A stretch of 64,000 nucleotides of DNA from an uncultured Parabacteroides sp. GTDB lineage: Bacteria > Bacteroidota > Bacteroidia > Bacteroidales > Tannerellaceae. How positions within the stretch are numbered: the stretch's first letter is position 1; the number at the start of each line of letters is the position of its first letter. The stretch is from positions 1 through 64,000 of the forward strand of contig CALUZS010000003.1 in the NCBI GenBank assembly GCA_944325355.1, given 5' to 3'. Below the pieces are notes generated by a model. The model had not been told where the DNA came from, made no database searches, and saw only the letters and a program-made list of their open reading frames with translations. The position numbers and the translations under genes are program-made. This document shows positions 1-7,692 of this stretch, one piece after another.

Positions 1-1
1 G

Positions 2-754
2 GACAGGATGCACGGTCTGGAGTGGTACGACTACGGAGCGAGGATGTACAACGGCTACCGGTTCACGACTCCGGACCGGTATGCAGAGAAATATCCGTCG
101 TTGTCTCCGTACCAATACGGGGCAAACAACCCGGTGAACGTAATTGATATTAATGGTGACAGTTTAAAAATAATGAGTTCGGAAGCAATAGAAGCTATTT
201 ATCATGGACTGGAAGATAAAAATGTGACGATGGAATGGCAGGATGGCGTGCTTGATCCGAATTCCATAAAGGCACAAGCAGCGAACAGCAATGATTTCTT
301 TTTAAAGGACCTGTATGAGATAGCGAGCAGCGAGGAGATGGTCGAGTTGATATTTTCATATGAAAATGTATATTGGAGGAATGGTTATCTTGAAATAGAA
401 GACTGGGAGAAACCGACTGATGATAATTTTGATAAAAGTTTAACTCAAGATGAGAGAAAAAGGTTCATAAGTATGAATATCCCTTTAGGATTTCATATCC
501 AAGGGAATTTGGGTCAGTCGTTGTTCCCGATATTCAGTCCGTTGTCTGGAAAACGTTCGCTGAACGGTAATATACAAGTGATTATTAACAGTAAAGGAAG
601 TCTGAACCACCGCACTGTTGGGCTTGCCCATGAGTTCGGTCATGTAATATTATATTTGAACAACAGACCGTATGGGCATACGCAACTTGGGGTAGATGAG
701 TTCGTAGGAGTAAGATCAACAACAATGTCAAAACGATTGGGCTATGACTGGTAG
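2..754 (+). CDS. Rhs-type polymorphic toxin, C-terminal part (zincin metallopeptidase tip); 5' end outside window
   Basis: The frame is open to the left window edge, so this is the 3' end of a larger gene; the ATG at 8 is internal. The first ~50 residues are the Rhs-repeat-associated core end (GLEWYDYGARMYNGYRFTTPDR, then SPYQYGANNPVNVIDINGD), the sequence that normally precedes a variable toxin domain. The ~200-residue tip carries a zincin motif, AHEFGH, at residues ~207-212 counted from position 8, followed by His and Glu residues that could supply the third zinc ligand. In Rhs systems the tip is released into a target cell and kills it; the domain type points to a peptidase. The stop overlaps the next gene by 11 bases, as expected for toxin and immunity pairs. 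The Rhs core is certain; the peptidase function is inferred from the motif. Confidence 0.85.
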   Translation, partial: DRMHGLEWYDYGARMYNGYRFTTPDRYAEKYPSLSPYQYGANNPVNVIDINGDSLKIMSSEAIEAIYHGLEDKNVTMEWQDGVLDPNSIKAQAANSNDFFLKDLYEIASSEEMVELIFSYENVYWRNGYLEIEDWEKPTDDNFDKSLTQDERKRFISMNIPLGFHIQGNLGQSLFPIFSPLSGKRSLNGNIQVIINSKGSLNHRTVGLAHEFGHVILYLNNRPYGHTQLGVDEFVGVRSTTMSKRLGYDW

Positions 755-1343
755 GATAATAAAAATGGCGGTAATGATGGCATGTATCCCCTTATACCTT
801 TTAGGGCAATGGAAGATAGAACGTAAAGAAGAGATTTTTTGTGGTGACAAGTACCCGTATGAGCGTCGAAGGGTACAAACGACCCGTTATTTTGAAGTGG
901 GCTCACTGGAACCTGTCTGTGATTTCGTGACGGATTCATTATCTATTGGTGAGAATGTATACGTTGTTTACCATTTGGACGGTGTCTCACAAAAGGTATC
1001 TACTAAAGTGTCTTACAAAGGCGGTTATGAAAAGTTTCTGTGTGACCAAAGCAAACTTTACTGGGAATATTATAAGGGACCGGAATTGAATGTCACAGCT
1101 TGGTATACGATACTTTTCGACAAGCCGTTACCGATACTTTTCGACAAGGAGCTGCGAATACGTGAAATAAAGATAATCCAGCGCCGAGGATATACCAATG
1201 ACAGTTATGATTATGACGCATTGATAAAAAAGGTGCTGATGTCGATGGAAGAGAATTGGCAGGTTGATAATAGTACAGGGTTTGAGACAGACAGTATCAT
1301 TTCTGAATATTATTTCAATTTAGGCGTATTCAGATTGAAATGA
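744..1343 (+). CDS. Small exported protein, candidate immunity protein for the Rhs toxin
   Basis: I do not recognise a family. The 199-residue product starts with a short basic and hydrophobic stretch (IIKMAVMMACIPLYLLGQ) that looks like a Sec signal peptide, then a soluble, beta-rich, charged body. The ATG at 744 overlaps the toxin stop; an alternative ATG at 765 gives a cleaner signal peptide and sits behind an A-rich stretch. Position directly behind an Rhs toxin tip suggests an immunity protein, and export would mean that the toxin acts in the periplasm. The role rests only on context. Confidence 0.6.
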   Translation: MTGRIIKMAVMMACIPLYLLGQWKIERKEEIFCGDKYPYERRRVQTTRYFEVGSLEPVCDFVTDSLSIGENVYVVYHLDGVSQKVSTKVSYKGGYEKFLCDQSKLYWEYYKGPELNVTAWYTILFDKPLPILFDKELRIREIKIIQRRGYTNDSYDYDALIKKVLMSMEENWQVDNSTGFETDSIISEYYFNLGVFRLK

Positions 1344-1419
1344 AAGGCATAAAAATAAAGGAATATTGGAGGAAAGAGTATGGAGAATAAGGAACCGATT
1401 TAACCCTAAACGCAAAAGC

Positions 1420-1917
1420 ATGGAAGCCATGTCAAGAAGGGAAAAAATATTGAAGTGGATGTTGCTGCTGTCGGCGTTGCTGTCAGCAGGGTCGCTTCCC
1501 ATGCAGGGTCAGAAGCAGGAGTGCTACGGGAACCGTGACGGCGGCATCCACCAGGTATGGAAAGGAGAGGACGGCAAGGTATACATCGACACGTCATCAG
1601 ATGCCATGTCCATACATGAGATCACGCATGTAAAGCAATCGTTGGAGAGCGGAGGATTGAAATTCAGCGAGGGCGGGAAATTGCTCAATGCAGGCAGCAG
1701 ATTATCTCCAAGGGAAGGTCGCTACGAAGTGATATCCCAGATGGAGGTGGACGCATACAGGATGCAATATTCCTTTGACCGCAGTTTCCCGGGGTATGCC
1801 AGATCGTTAAACGACATAAATGTCCATTCGGTAGGGAATATAGGAAACGGCATGATATATGAAGAGATCCGTGATTATTCGGAATACTTAAAGATACAGG
1901 AACATATTTCAAGATGA
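1420..1917 (+). CDS. Secreted stand-alone zincin metallopeptidase, toxin-like domain
   Basis: About 165 residues from the ATG at 1420; an in-frame TTG at 1366 behind GGAGG and an ATG at 1429 are alternative starts. Residues ~12-30 form a signal peptide (ILKWMLLLSALLSAGSLPMQGQ). The mature part carries HEITHVKQ at residues ~66-73 and a downstream MEVDAYRMQ at ~108-116, whose Glu is a good third zinc ligand (gluzincin layout). This pair of motifs is familiar from metallopeptidase tips of Bacteroidetes Rhs proteins, but here there is no Rhs core in front. It could be a detached toxin cassette that gained a secretion signal, or a real periplasmic peptidase. The fold call is good; the biological role is open. 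Confidence 0.65.
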   Translation: MEAMSRREKILKWMLLLSALLSAGSLPMQGQKQECYGNRDGGIHQVWKGEDGKVYIDTSSDAMSIHEITHVKQSLESGGLKFSEGGKLLNAGSRLSPREGRYEVISQMEVDAYRMQYSFDRSFPGYARSLNDINVHSVGNIGNGMIYEEIRDYSEYLKIQEHISR

Positions 1918-1973
1918 TTTTTTAAGAAAATCGATTATAGGGGAGATATTACTCAAGTCAGACATTAAAAAAA

Positions 1974-2711
1974 ATGTTATATATGGGAATTATTCGGAAC
2001 ATACTGCTTTATGTGTTGCTTTTATCATCCGCTTTTGCAGTGAAGGCAGAAAGCGACTTGTCCGGTGAATATATAAATATACACAGGTATCGCGCTAAAA
2101 TAGTCATAGAAAAGGATAAATTTTATTATGTGGAACCTTGGGATCCTCCGGTGTCCGTATGGCCGGACACGTTGGCTCGTTGCAATATAACCCGGGCAGG
2201 GGGCGGTTTTATAGAATTGAATTCAGAGATGTCACCCTACGAGACGGCGATGAAGACCTGCAAGGTAACGCAAACGTATGACCCTGCGTGTACGGACGGA
2301 GTGGAATTCGTATTTGAACTGCCTTACAATAACGAATATTACAACCTTAAGATTAGAGTCGACCAAACAAAACAAAATCCGATGGCTTTTTATGACACCA
2401 GTTTTGTTTATACGGGGACGGTCAAATCCGTCAGGATGCCTGTCAAGGCGGATTGTTTTAGCTTTACCATATATCAAGATGAATATTGCGCACATAATTT
2501 GGACGGCCTTTTTTATGGGGTCCTTTATTTGCCTTCCGTTTTCGATTATGAAATAGAACCCTCCTGTAACCGTATAGTGATAGAAATACCGGGGCTGACG
2601 AACGATTTTTTTGGGCGGTATTATGTAAAAGGGGAATATGCAAAGGTGGTAAAGAAGTTCTCAGGAACATACATAATATGGAAAGGGGAAAAATACAGGA
2701 AAGTCAGGTGA
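1974..2711 (+). CDS. Exported hypothetical protein, candidate partner of the zincin
   Basis: 245 residues with a clear signal peptide (IIRNILLYVLLLSSAFAVKA, cleavage near residue 25) and no further membrane segment. The mature protein is beta-rich with scattered cysteines. No known family is recognised. It follows the stand-alone zincin by 56 bases on the same strand, repeating the toxin/exported-partner order of the preceding pair, so an immunity or inhibitor role is plausible but unproven. The start is the ATG after an A-rich stretch (1966-1974). Confidence 0.55.
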   Translation: MLYMGIIRNILLYVLLLSSAFAVKAESDLSGEYINIHRYRAKIVIEKDKFYYVEPWDPPVSVWPDTLARCNITRAGGGFIELNSEMSPYETAMKTCKVTQTYDPACTDGVEFVFELPYNNEYYNLKIRVDQTKQNPMAFYDTSFVYTGTVKSVRMPVKADCFSFTIYQDEYCAHNLDGLFYGVLYLPSVFDYEIEPSCNRIVIEIPGLTNDFFGRYYVKGEYAKVVKKFSGTYIIWKGEKYRKVR

Positions 2712-2977
2712 ACGGAAACAGTCAATAGTGGTTACGTTGGTGGATATAGCAGGCAGGTTACGTCAACGCATACCGGCACGGAGTTATCCGGAGGGTCGGC
2801 ACGTTGCGTCCGAGAAGACGGTAACGGAAGCCAACCGTCCCTTTCCCGGAAAGGAAACATATAAAGGGGATAGTTGATATTCGAACGACTAACAGTGTTT
2901 CGGATATTATTTGGAAGACAACTGTCGGGTAGAGGATTACGCGGATTTTTGTAATTTTGCCGATAAATTGAGAATAG
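2712..2977 (+). other. Gene-poor gap between toxin tail and hemW
   Basis: No recognisable gene. A 49-codon frame from a GTG at 2728 to a stop at 2875-2877 has no ribosome site or familiar sequence and is not called. The stretch looks richer in G+C than the toxin-tail genes before it. Only the hemW promoter candidate near its right end is interpretable. Confidence 0.4.
2952..2959 (+). promoter_or_regulatory. Candidate -7 element for hemW
   Basis: TAATTTTG fits the Bacteroidetes -7 consensus TAnnTTTG and lies 18 bases before the hemW start. No TTTG is seen at the -33 spacing. Confidence 0.45.
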
Positions 2978-4105
2978 TTGGCTGGACTTTATATACATAT
3001 TCCGTTTTGTAAGCGTAAATGCCTTTATTGTGATTTTTATTCGTGTACGGATCTTTCTGTTAAAGACGCTTATGTCGACGCATTGGTTGATGAAATGTCG
3101 TTGCGGAGGAAATATATAACGAAAGTTGATACGGTCTATTTTGGAGGAGGGACTCCGTCGTTGATGTCTGCTAAGGATTTTGTACGGATTTTTTCTTCTA
3201 TAAATAAGCTGTTTGATTTGTCTAATTGTGCGGAAATTACCGTGGAGATTAATCCTGATGACATTACTCCTGAATATGCCGATGCCCTTGCAGAACTTCC
3301 GTTTAATAGAGTGAGTATTGGCATACAGACTTTTGATGATGACGAATTGCATTTCCTTAACCGCAGGCATGACGCTTTGCAAGCGGTTGAAGCTGTAAAA
3401 CGTTGCCAGGATGCCGGTTTTACCAATATCAGCATCGATTTGATTTACGGATTGCCGGGGCAGACGTTGTCGTCATGGGATAAGAATCTGGAATGTGCCC
3501 TTGCGCTTGGTGTCCCTCATATATCTGCTTACCATCTTATATATGAAGAGAATACTCCGATTACCCAGTTGAAAGATACCGGAAAAATTATTCCTGTGGA
3601 TGAGGATACGAGTTTACTCCTCTTTTCAAGACTTATTGAGAGACTTTCCGTTTCCGGATATGAACATTACGAAATATCAAACTTTTCGCTGCCCGGGTAT
3701 CGTTCGCGCCACAATAGCTCTTATTGGGACGGTACGGCATATTTGGGATTAGGTCCTTTTGCTCATTCGTATAACGGTTGCGATGAACGGGAATGGAATA
3801 TTGCTTCGTTGCCTGCTTATCTGGAAGGAATACGTAACCGTTCTCCACGCATCACTTCCGAGAGACTTGATTTGCCTACCCGGTATAATGAATATATAAT
3901 TACCCGTCTACGGACGAAAGAGGGTTTCCTGTCGTCAGAATTGGAACGTAGGTTCGGGAAAGAATTGTTTGCATATTGCCTGCGGCAGGCGGAAAGGTAT
4001 ATCGCTTCGGGAATGTTGCTTCGGGAAGAGAATGACCGGATACGTCTTTCGGAGAAAGGAATATTCGTGTCTGACAGCATTATGTGTGATCTGATGAAAG
4101 TATAG
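2978..4105 (+). CDS. hemW: HemW, radical SAM heme chaperone (coproporphyrinogen III oxidase-like)
   Basis: 375 residues. The N-terminus has the radical SAM cluster motif CxxxCxxC (C11, C15, C18) within HIPFCKRKCLYCDF. The residue pattern CxF after the third Cys is that of HemW rather than of HemN, which has a further Cys. GGGTPS (~res 52-57) is the SAM-binding glycine motif, and a HemN C-terminal domain follows. HemW is thought to deliver heme to cytochromes rather than to oxidise coproporphyrinogen. The only possible start is the TTG at 2978: it encodes the canonical MAGLYIHIPF beginning and directly follows an in-frame TAG at 2975-2977. Confidence 0.9.
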   Translation: MAGLYIHIPFCKRKCLYCDFYSCTDLSVKDAYVDALVDEMSLRRKYITKVDTVYFGGGTPSLMSAKDFVRIFSSINKLFDLSNCAEITVEINPDDITPEYADALAELPFNRVSIGIQTFDDDELHFLNRRHDALQAVEAVKRCQDAGFTNISIDLIYGLPGQTLSSWDKNLECALALGVPHISAYHLIYEENTPITQLKDTGKIIPVDEDTSLLLFSRLIERLSVSGYEHYEISNFSLPGYRSRHNSSYWDGTAYLGLGPFAHSYNGCDEREWNIASLPAYLEGIRNRSPRITSERLDLPTRYNEYIITRLRTKEGFLSSELERRFGKELFAYCLRQAERYIASGMLLREENDRIRLSEKGIFVSDSIMCDLMKV

Positions 4106-4156
4106 AAGCAATTTATCATAAATAGTCCCTGTTTGCTTTCTTTTATTATGTACAGC

Positions 4157-4187
4157 CTTGCTGAAACCGGCTAAAGTGTTATATTTG
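4157..4187 (+). promoter_or_regulatory. Promoter of the his operon
   Basis: CTTG (4157-4160, 3 of 4 to the -33 TTTG), a 19-base spacer, then TATATTTG (4180-4187, full match to TAnnTTTG). It lies 29 bases before the hisH ATG. Confidence 0.6.
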
Positions 4188-4215
4188 CAATCTGTTTATA
4201 GAAAATATAGGAAAT

Positions 4216-4818
4216 ATGGATGTCGCCATTGTGAAATATAATGCCGGGAATATTTGTTCTGTGGATTATGCCTTACGCCGATTGGGGATAACACCTGTTA
4301 TTACGGATGTCCCCGAACAGTTGAAAGCAGCGGACAAGGTGATATTCCCCGGGGTGGGAGAAGCTCAGAATACAATGGAATTCTTGAAACGGAAAGGGCT
4401 GGACCGGCTGATTAAGGAGTTGGATCAGCCGGTGCTCGGTATCTGTCTCGGTATGCAGCTGATGTGCAGTTATTCAGAGGAGGGAGATGTAGATTGTTTA
4501 GGCATATTTGATGTTCCGGTAAAGCGTTTCCTCCCACAGCGTCACGAAGATAAAGTCCCCCACATGGGTTGGAATACGATAACGAACCTGTCATCTCCTT
4601 TGTTTTCTGGAGATCTGGAGAATCAGTATACCTATTTTGTACATAGTTATTATGTGCCGGTTAATGCATGCACTTCGGCTACGACACACTACATCCATCC
4701 TTTCAGTGCAGCATTGCATCGGGATAATTTTTATGCTACCCAGTTTCATCCGGAAAAGAGCGGTGCGGTAGGGGAACATATTTTGGAGAACTTTTTAAAA
4801 ATCGGATGCGCAAGATGA
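4216..4818 (+). CDS. hisH: Imidazole glycerol phosphate synthase, glutamine amidotransferase subunit HisH
   Basis: 200 residues, usual length. It hydrolyses glutamine and passes ammonia to HisF in step 5 of histidine synthesis. The class I amidotransferase triad is visible: nucleophile C77 in GICLGMQ, with H178 and E180 in [14 protein letters not shown] near residue 45 belongs to the oxyanion region. First gene of hisH-hisA-hisF-hisIE; its stop overlaps the likely hisA start as ATGA (4815-4818), which implies translational coupling. Confidence 0.96.
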   Translation: MDVAIVKYNAGNICSVDYALRRLGITPVITDVPEQLKAADKVIFPGVGEAQNTMEFLKRKGLDRLIKELDQPVLGICLGMQLMCSYSEEGDVDCLGIFDVPVKRFLPQRHEDKVPHMGWNTITNLSSPLFSGDLENQYTYFVHSYYVPVNACTSATTHYIHPFSAALHRDNFYATQFHPEKSGAVGEHILENFLKIGCAR

Positions 4819-5537
4819 TTGAGTTGGTTCCTGCGATAGATATTATAGAAGGTAAATGTGTCCGTCTGACGAAAGGCGATTACAATACAAAGAAGATTTA
4901 TAACGAAGATCCGTTGGAGGTAGCTTTACAGTTCGAAGATAACGGCATTCGACGGTTGCATGTGGTGGATTTGGACGGTGCGAAAGCCGGACGTATCATC
5001 AATTTCCGGGTGTTGGAGCAGTTAGCTGTACGGACGGCTCTCGAAATCGATTTTGGAGGAGGGTTAAAAAGTGACGATGATTTGCGCATCGCCTTTGAAA
5101 GTGGTGCGTCGATGGTGACAGGCGGTAGTATTGCAGTCCGCAACGAAGCTCTGTTTGAATCGTGGCTTCGTCGTTATGGTTGTGAAAAAATCATCCTTGG
5201 TGCGGATGCGAAGGATAAAAAGATTGCGATATCCGGTTGGCAAGAGGATACGGATGTGGAGCTGGATACGTTTGTCCGCAATTATTATGAGAAAGGGATA
5301 CGTAAGGTAATCTGTACGGATATTGGTCGCGATGGCATGTTGAGCGGGCCTTCGGTCGCGTTGTATAAGGAACTGGCGGGTATTGCTCCCGATTTGTATG
5401 TGATAGCAAGCGGAGGTATCGCTTCAATAGATGATATATGTGCACTTGAGGAAGCGGGTATACCTGCTGTTATTTTCGGGAAAGCAATTTATGAAGGGCG
5501 GATAACATTGAAAGAGTTACAGCGTTTTATATTATAA
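4815..5537 (+). CDS. hisA: Phosphoribosylformimino-5-aminoimidazole carboxamide ribotide isomerase HisA
   Basis: 240 residues from the ATG at 4815, which gives the standard MIELVPAID start; an ATG at 4806 would add three residues. A TIM barrel isomerase that opens the ribose ring of ProFAR to give PRFAR. The two half-barrel catalytic aspartates are D9 (PAIDI) and an Asp in CTDIGRDGM (~D169). The phosphate-binding motifs FGGGL (~80-84) and ASGGI (~199-202) are both present. It sits between hisH and hisF with an 8-nt gap to hisF. Confidence 0.95.
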   Translation: MIELVPAIDIIEGKCVRLTKGDYNTKKIYNEDPLEVALQFEDNGIRRLHVVDLDGAKAGRIINFRVLEQLAVRTALEIDFGGGLKSDDDLRIAFESGASMVTGGSIAVRNEALFESWLRRYGCEKIILGADAKDKKIAISGWQEDTDVELDTFVRNYYEKGIRKVICTDIGRDGMLSGPSVALYKELAGIAPDLYVIASGGIASIDDICALEEAGIPAVIFGKAIYEGRITLKELQRFIL

Positions 5538-5544
5538 AACCGAT

Positions 5545-6300
5545 ATGTTGGCAAAAAGAATAATACCTTGTTTGGATGTAAAGGACGGTAAGACCGTTAA
5601 AGGCGTGAACTTCGTGAATTTCCGAAACGCCGGCGATCCGGTGGCGTTGGGTGCGGCGTATGGTCGTGCCGGCGCGGATGAATTGGTTTATTTGGATATT
5701 ACGGCATCGCATGAGGGGAGGAAAACCTTTACCGATTTGGTGAAACGTATTGCAGAGAACATAAATATCCCTTTTACGGTGGGAGGCGGCATTCACGAAT
5801 TGGGCGATGTAGAACGTCTGCTGGCTGCCGGTGCGGATAAGGTGTCTGTCAATTCGGCGGCAATCCGCCGTCCTGCTTTAATCCGGGAGATTGCCGCTAA
5901 TTACGGCAGTCAGGTTTGTGTGGTAGCCATCGATGCCGACTATATCAATGGACAATGGGTCTGTTTCCTGAATGGAGGACGTGTCCCGACCGATAAGCTG
6001 TTGTTTGATTGGGCAGCAGAAGCAGAGTCGTTGGGTGCCGGCGAGATATTATTTACGAGCATGGCGCACGACGGGGTGAAAAACGGTTACGCCAATGAAG
6101 CGCTTGCGGAATTGTCTTCACGGTTACATATCCCGGTCATCGCATCGGGAGGTGCAGGGAAAAAGGAGCATTTCCGAGATGCGTTTAAGGTCGGGAGAGC
6201 CGATGCCGCTTTGGCGGCAAGCGTGTTTCATTTCGGAGAAATTGGCATCGCTGACTTGAAGTCTTATTTGCGGCAGGAAGGAATCGATGTACGGATTTGA
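5545..6300 (+). CDS. hisF: Imidazole glycerol phosphate synthase, cyclase subunit HisF
   Basis: 251 residues, full length. It forms imidazole glycerol phosphate and AICAR from PRFAR with ammonia from HisH. The catalytic acids D11 ([10 protein letters not shown]) and D130 (VVAIDAD) sit at the positions known for the family, and the phosphate sites VGGGI (~79-83) and ASGGA are intact. The HisH partner is encoded two genes upstream. Confidence 0.97.
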   Translation: MLAKRIIPCLDVKDGKTVKGVNFVNFRNAGDPVALGAAYGRAGADELVYLDITASHEGRKTFTDLVKRIAENINIPFTVGGGIHELGDVERLLAAGADKVSVNSAAIRRPALIREIAANYGSQVCVVAIDADYINGQWVCFLNGGRVPTDKLLFDWAAEAESLGAGEILFTSMAHDGVKNGYANEALAELSSRLHIPVIASGGAGKKEHFRDAFKVGRADAALAASVFHFGEIGIADLKSYLRQEGIDVRI

Positions 6301-6361
6301 TGGACATCGCTCTCTTATCGATAGAAAAGGAAATAGTAATAATGAATTAAAGCATAATAAA

Positions 6362-6958
6362 ATGAAATTGGATTTTGACAAAATGGGAGGTTTGCTTCCG
6401 GCTATAATACAAGATGCAGATACCGGCAAAGTGTTGATGTTAGGATTTATGAACGAACAGGCTTATCAGACAACACAGGAAACAGGGAAGGTTACTTTTT
6501 TCAGCCGCACGAGAAACTGTTTGTGGACAAAGGGGGAGACGAGTGGTCATTTCCTGCATGTGGTTTCTGTCCTGGTAGATTGCGATAACGACACGCTGCT
6601 GGTCAAAGCGCGTCCGGAGGGTGCTGTTTGCCATACCGGACAGGATACTTGTTTCGGGGAGTCCAATGAACAGGAACCGTTGATGTTTCTAAAATATTTG
6701 CAAGATTTTATTGAACGTCGCTATAAGGAGATGCCGGAAGGTTCATATACCACATCATTGTTCCGCGACGGTATTAACCGGATGGCACAGAAAGTGGGCG
6801 AAGAGGCTGTGGAGACAGTGATAGAAGCGACGAACGGTACGGACGACCGTCTGGTTTACGAAGCTTCAGACCTGATATATCATTTGATTGTATTGCTGAC
6901 AAGCAAAGGGTTGCGCATAGAGGATTTGGCAAAAGAATTGAAAAAACGGCATAAGTAA
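6362..6958 (+). CDS. hisIE: Bifunctional phosphoribosyl-AMP cyclohydrolase / phosphoribosyl-ATP pyrophosphatase HisIE
   Basis: 198 residues from the ATG at 6362; this start gives MKLDFDKMGGLLPAII, the usual HisI beginning. A longer frame from 6287 would overlap hisF and is not needed. The N-terminal HisI domain (1-~110) shows the metal ligands in DCDNDT and CHTGQDTCF. The C-terminal HisE domain (~115-198) has KVGEEAVETVIEA. It catalyses steps 2 and 3 of histidine synthesis. Its stop overlaps the ftsE start by one base. Confidence 0.95.
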   Translation: MKLDFDKMGGLLPAIIQDADTGKVLMLGFMNEQAYQTTQETGKVTFFSRTRNCLWTKGETSGHFLHVVSVLVDCDNDTLLVKARPEGAVCHTGQDTCFGESNEQEPLMFLKYLQDFIERRYKEMPEGSYTTSLFRDGINRMAQKVGEEAVETVIEATNGTDDRLVYEASDLIYHLIVLLTSKGLRIEDLAKELKKRHK

Positions 6959-7629
6959 TGGAGCAGGCGGTATTGCTTTCGTTGGAAAAGGTTAATGTAA
7001 GCCGGGAAGAGAATATCGTTCTGCATGAAGCTTCGTTCGAACTTCACGAAGGTGAGTTTGTGTATGTAATCGGGAAAGTCGGTTCCGGGAAAAGCAGTCT
7101 GTTGAAATCGCTTTATTGCGAGATTCCGATAAAGGAGGGAACTGCCCGGATTATGGATTACGACCTGCTGCATATCAAACGAAAAGAGATTCCGTTCCTT
7201 CGTCGGAATTTGGGAATTGTATTTCAGGATTTCCAGCTTCTGACTGACCGTTCTGTGGAGAAAAACTTGGAATTCGTGTTGAAAGCCACAGGCTGGAAAT
7301 CAAAGGACGAAATGAAAATGCGAATAGGCGAAGTGCTGTTGCAGGTAGGCATGCAAAATAAAGGGTATAAGATGCCCCACGAACTCTCTGGCGGTGAACA
7401 GCAGCGTATCGTGATTGCACGGGCGTTGTTGAATAAGCCCCGCTTGATACTTGCCGACGAGCCTACAGGCAATCTGGATCCTGAAACAAGTTGCCAGATT
7501 GTGCAATTATTGCATGAGATATGTAAAAAAGGCACTGCCGTAATCATGACCACTCATAATTATACATTGGTTCATAATTATCCGGCGCGGGTTGTGAAAT
7601 GCGAGAACGGCTGTCTTTCGGATATATAA
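6958..7629 (+). CDS. ftsE: FtsE-like ABC transporter ATPase
   Basis: 223 residues, a single nucleotide-binding domain. Walker A is GKVGSGKSS (res 39-47), the Q-loop is VFQDFQLL (~88-95), the signature is LSGGEQQR (143-150), Walker B is [10 protein letters not shown] (163-172) and the switch His is TTHN (198-201). Size and sequence fit FtsE, which with FtsX controls septal peptidoglycan hydrolases at the inner membrane. No ftsX lies next to it here. The ATG shares one base with the hisIE stop (TAATG), so translation is probably coupled to the his operon. A lipoprotein-release (LolD) ATPase is the main alternative. Confidence 0.85.
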   Translation: MEQAVLLSLEKVNVSREENIVLHEASFELHEGEFVYVIGKVGSGKSSLLKSLYCEIPIKEGTARIMDYDLLHIKRKEIPFLRRNLGIVFQDFQLLTDRSVEKNLEFVLKATGWKSKDEMKMRIGEVLLQVGMQNKGYKMPHELSGGEQQRIVIARALLNKPRLILADEPTGNLDPETSCQIVQLLHEICKKGTAVIMTTHNYTLVHNYPARVVKCENGCLSDI

Positions 7630-7646
7630 AAAAATATGTAATTTTG
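7616..7646 (+). promoter_or_regulatory. Promoter of lysC
   Basis: TTTC (7616-7619) inside the end of ftsE, a 19-base spacer, then TAATTTTG (7639-7646). The spacing and -7 element fit the Bacteroidetes consensus. It separates lysC transcription from the his/ftsE unit. Confidence 0.6.
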
Positions 7647-7692
7647 CACGCGAAAAGCGTAGAGGATACTTATTTAAATGTGAAAGAAGAAA

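Noticed and set aside
2732..3382. Long minus-strand frame opposite hemW
   Set aside because: Antiparallel shadow of hemW with no start signal and an improbable composition.
4805..4820. hisA starting at 4806
   Set aside because: The ATG at 4815 gives the conserved MIELVPAID beginning and forms the usual ATGA overlap.
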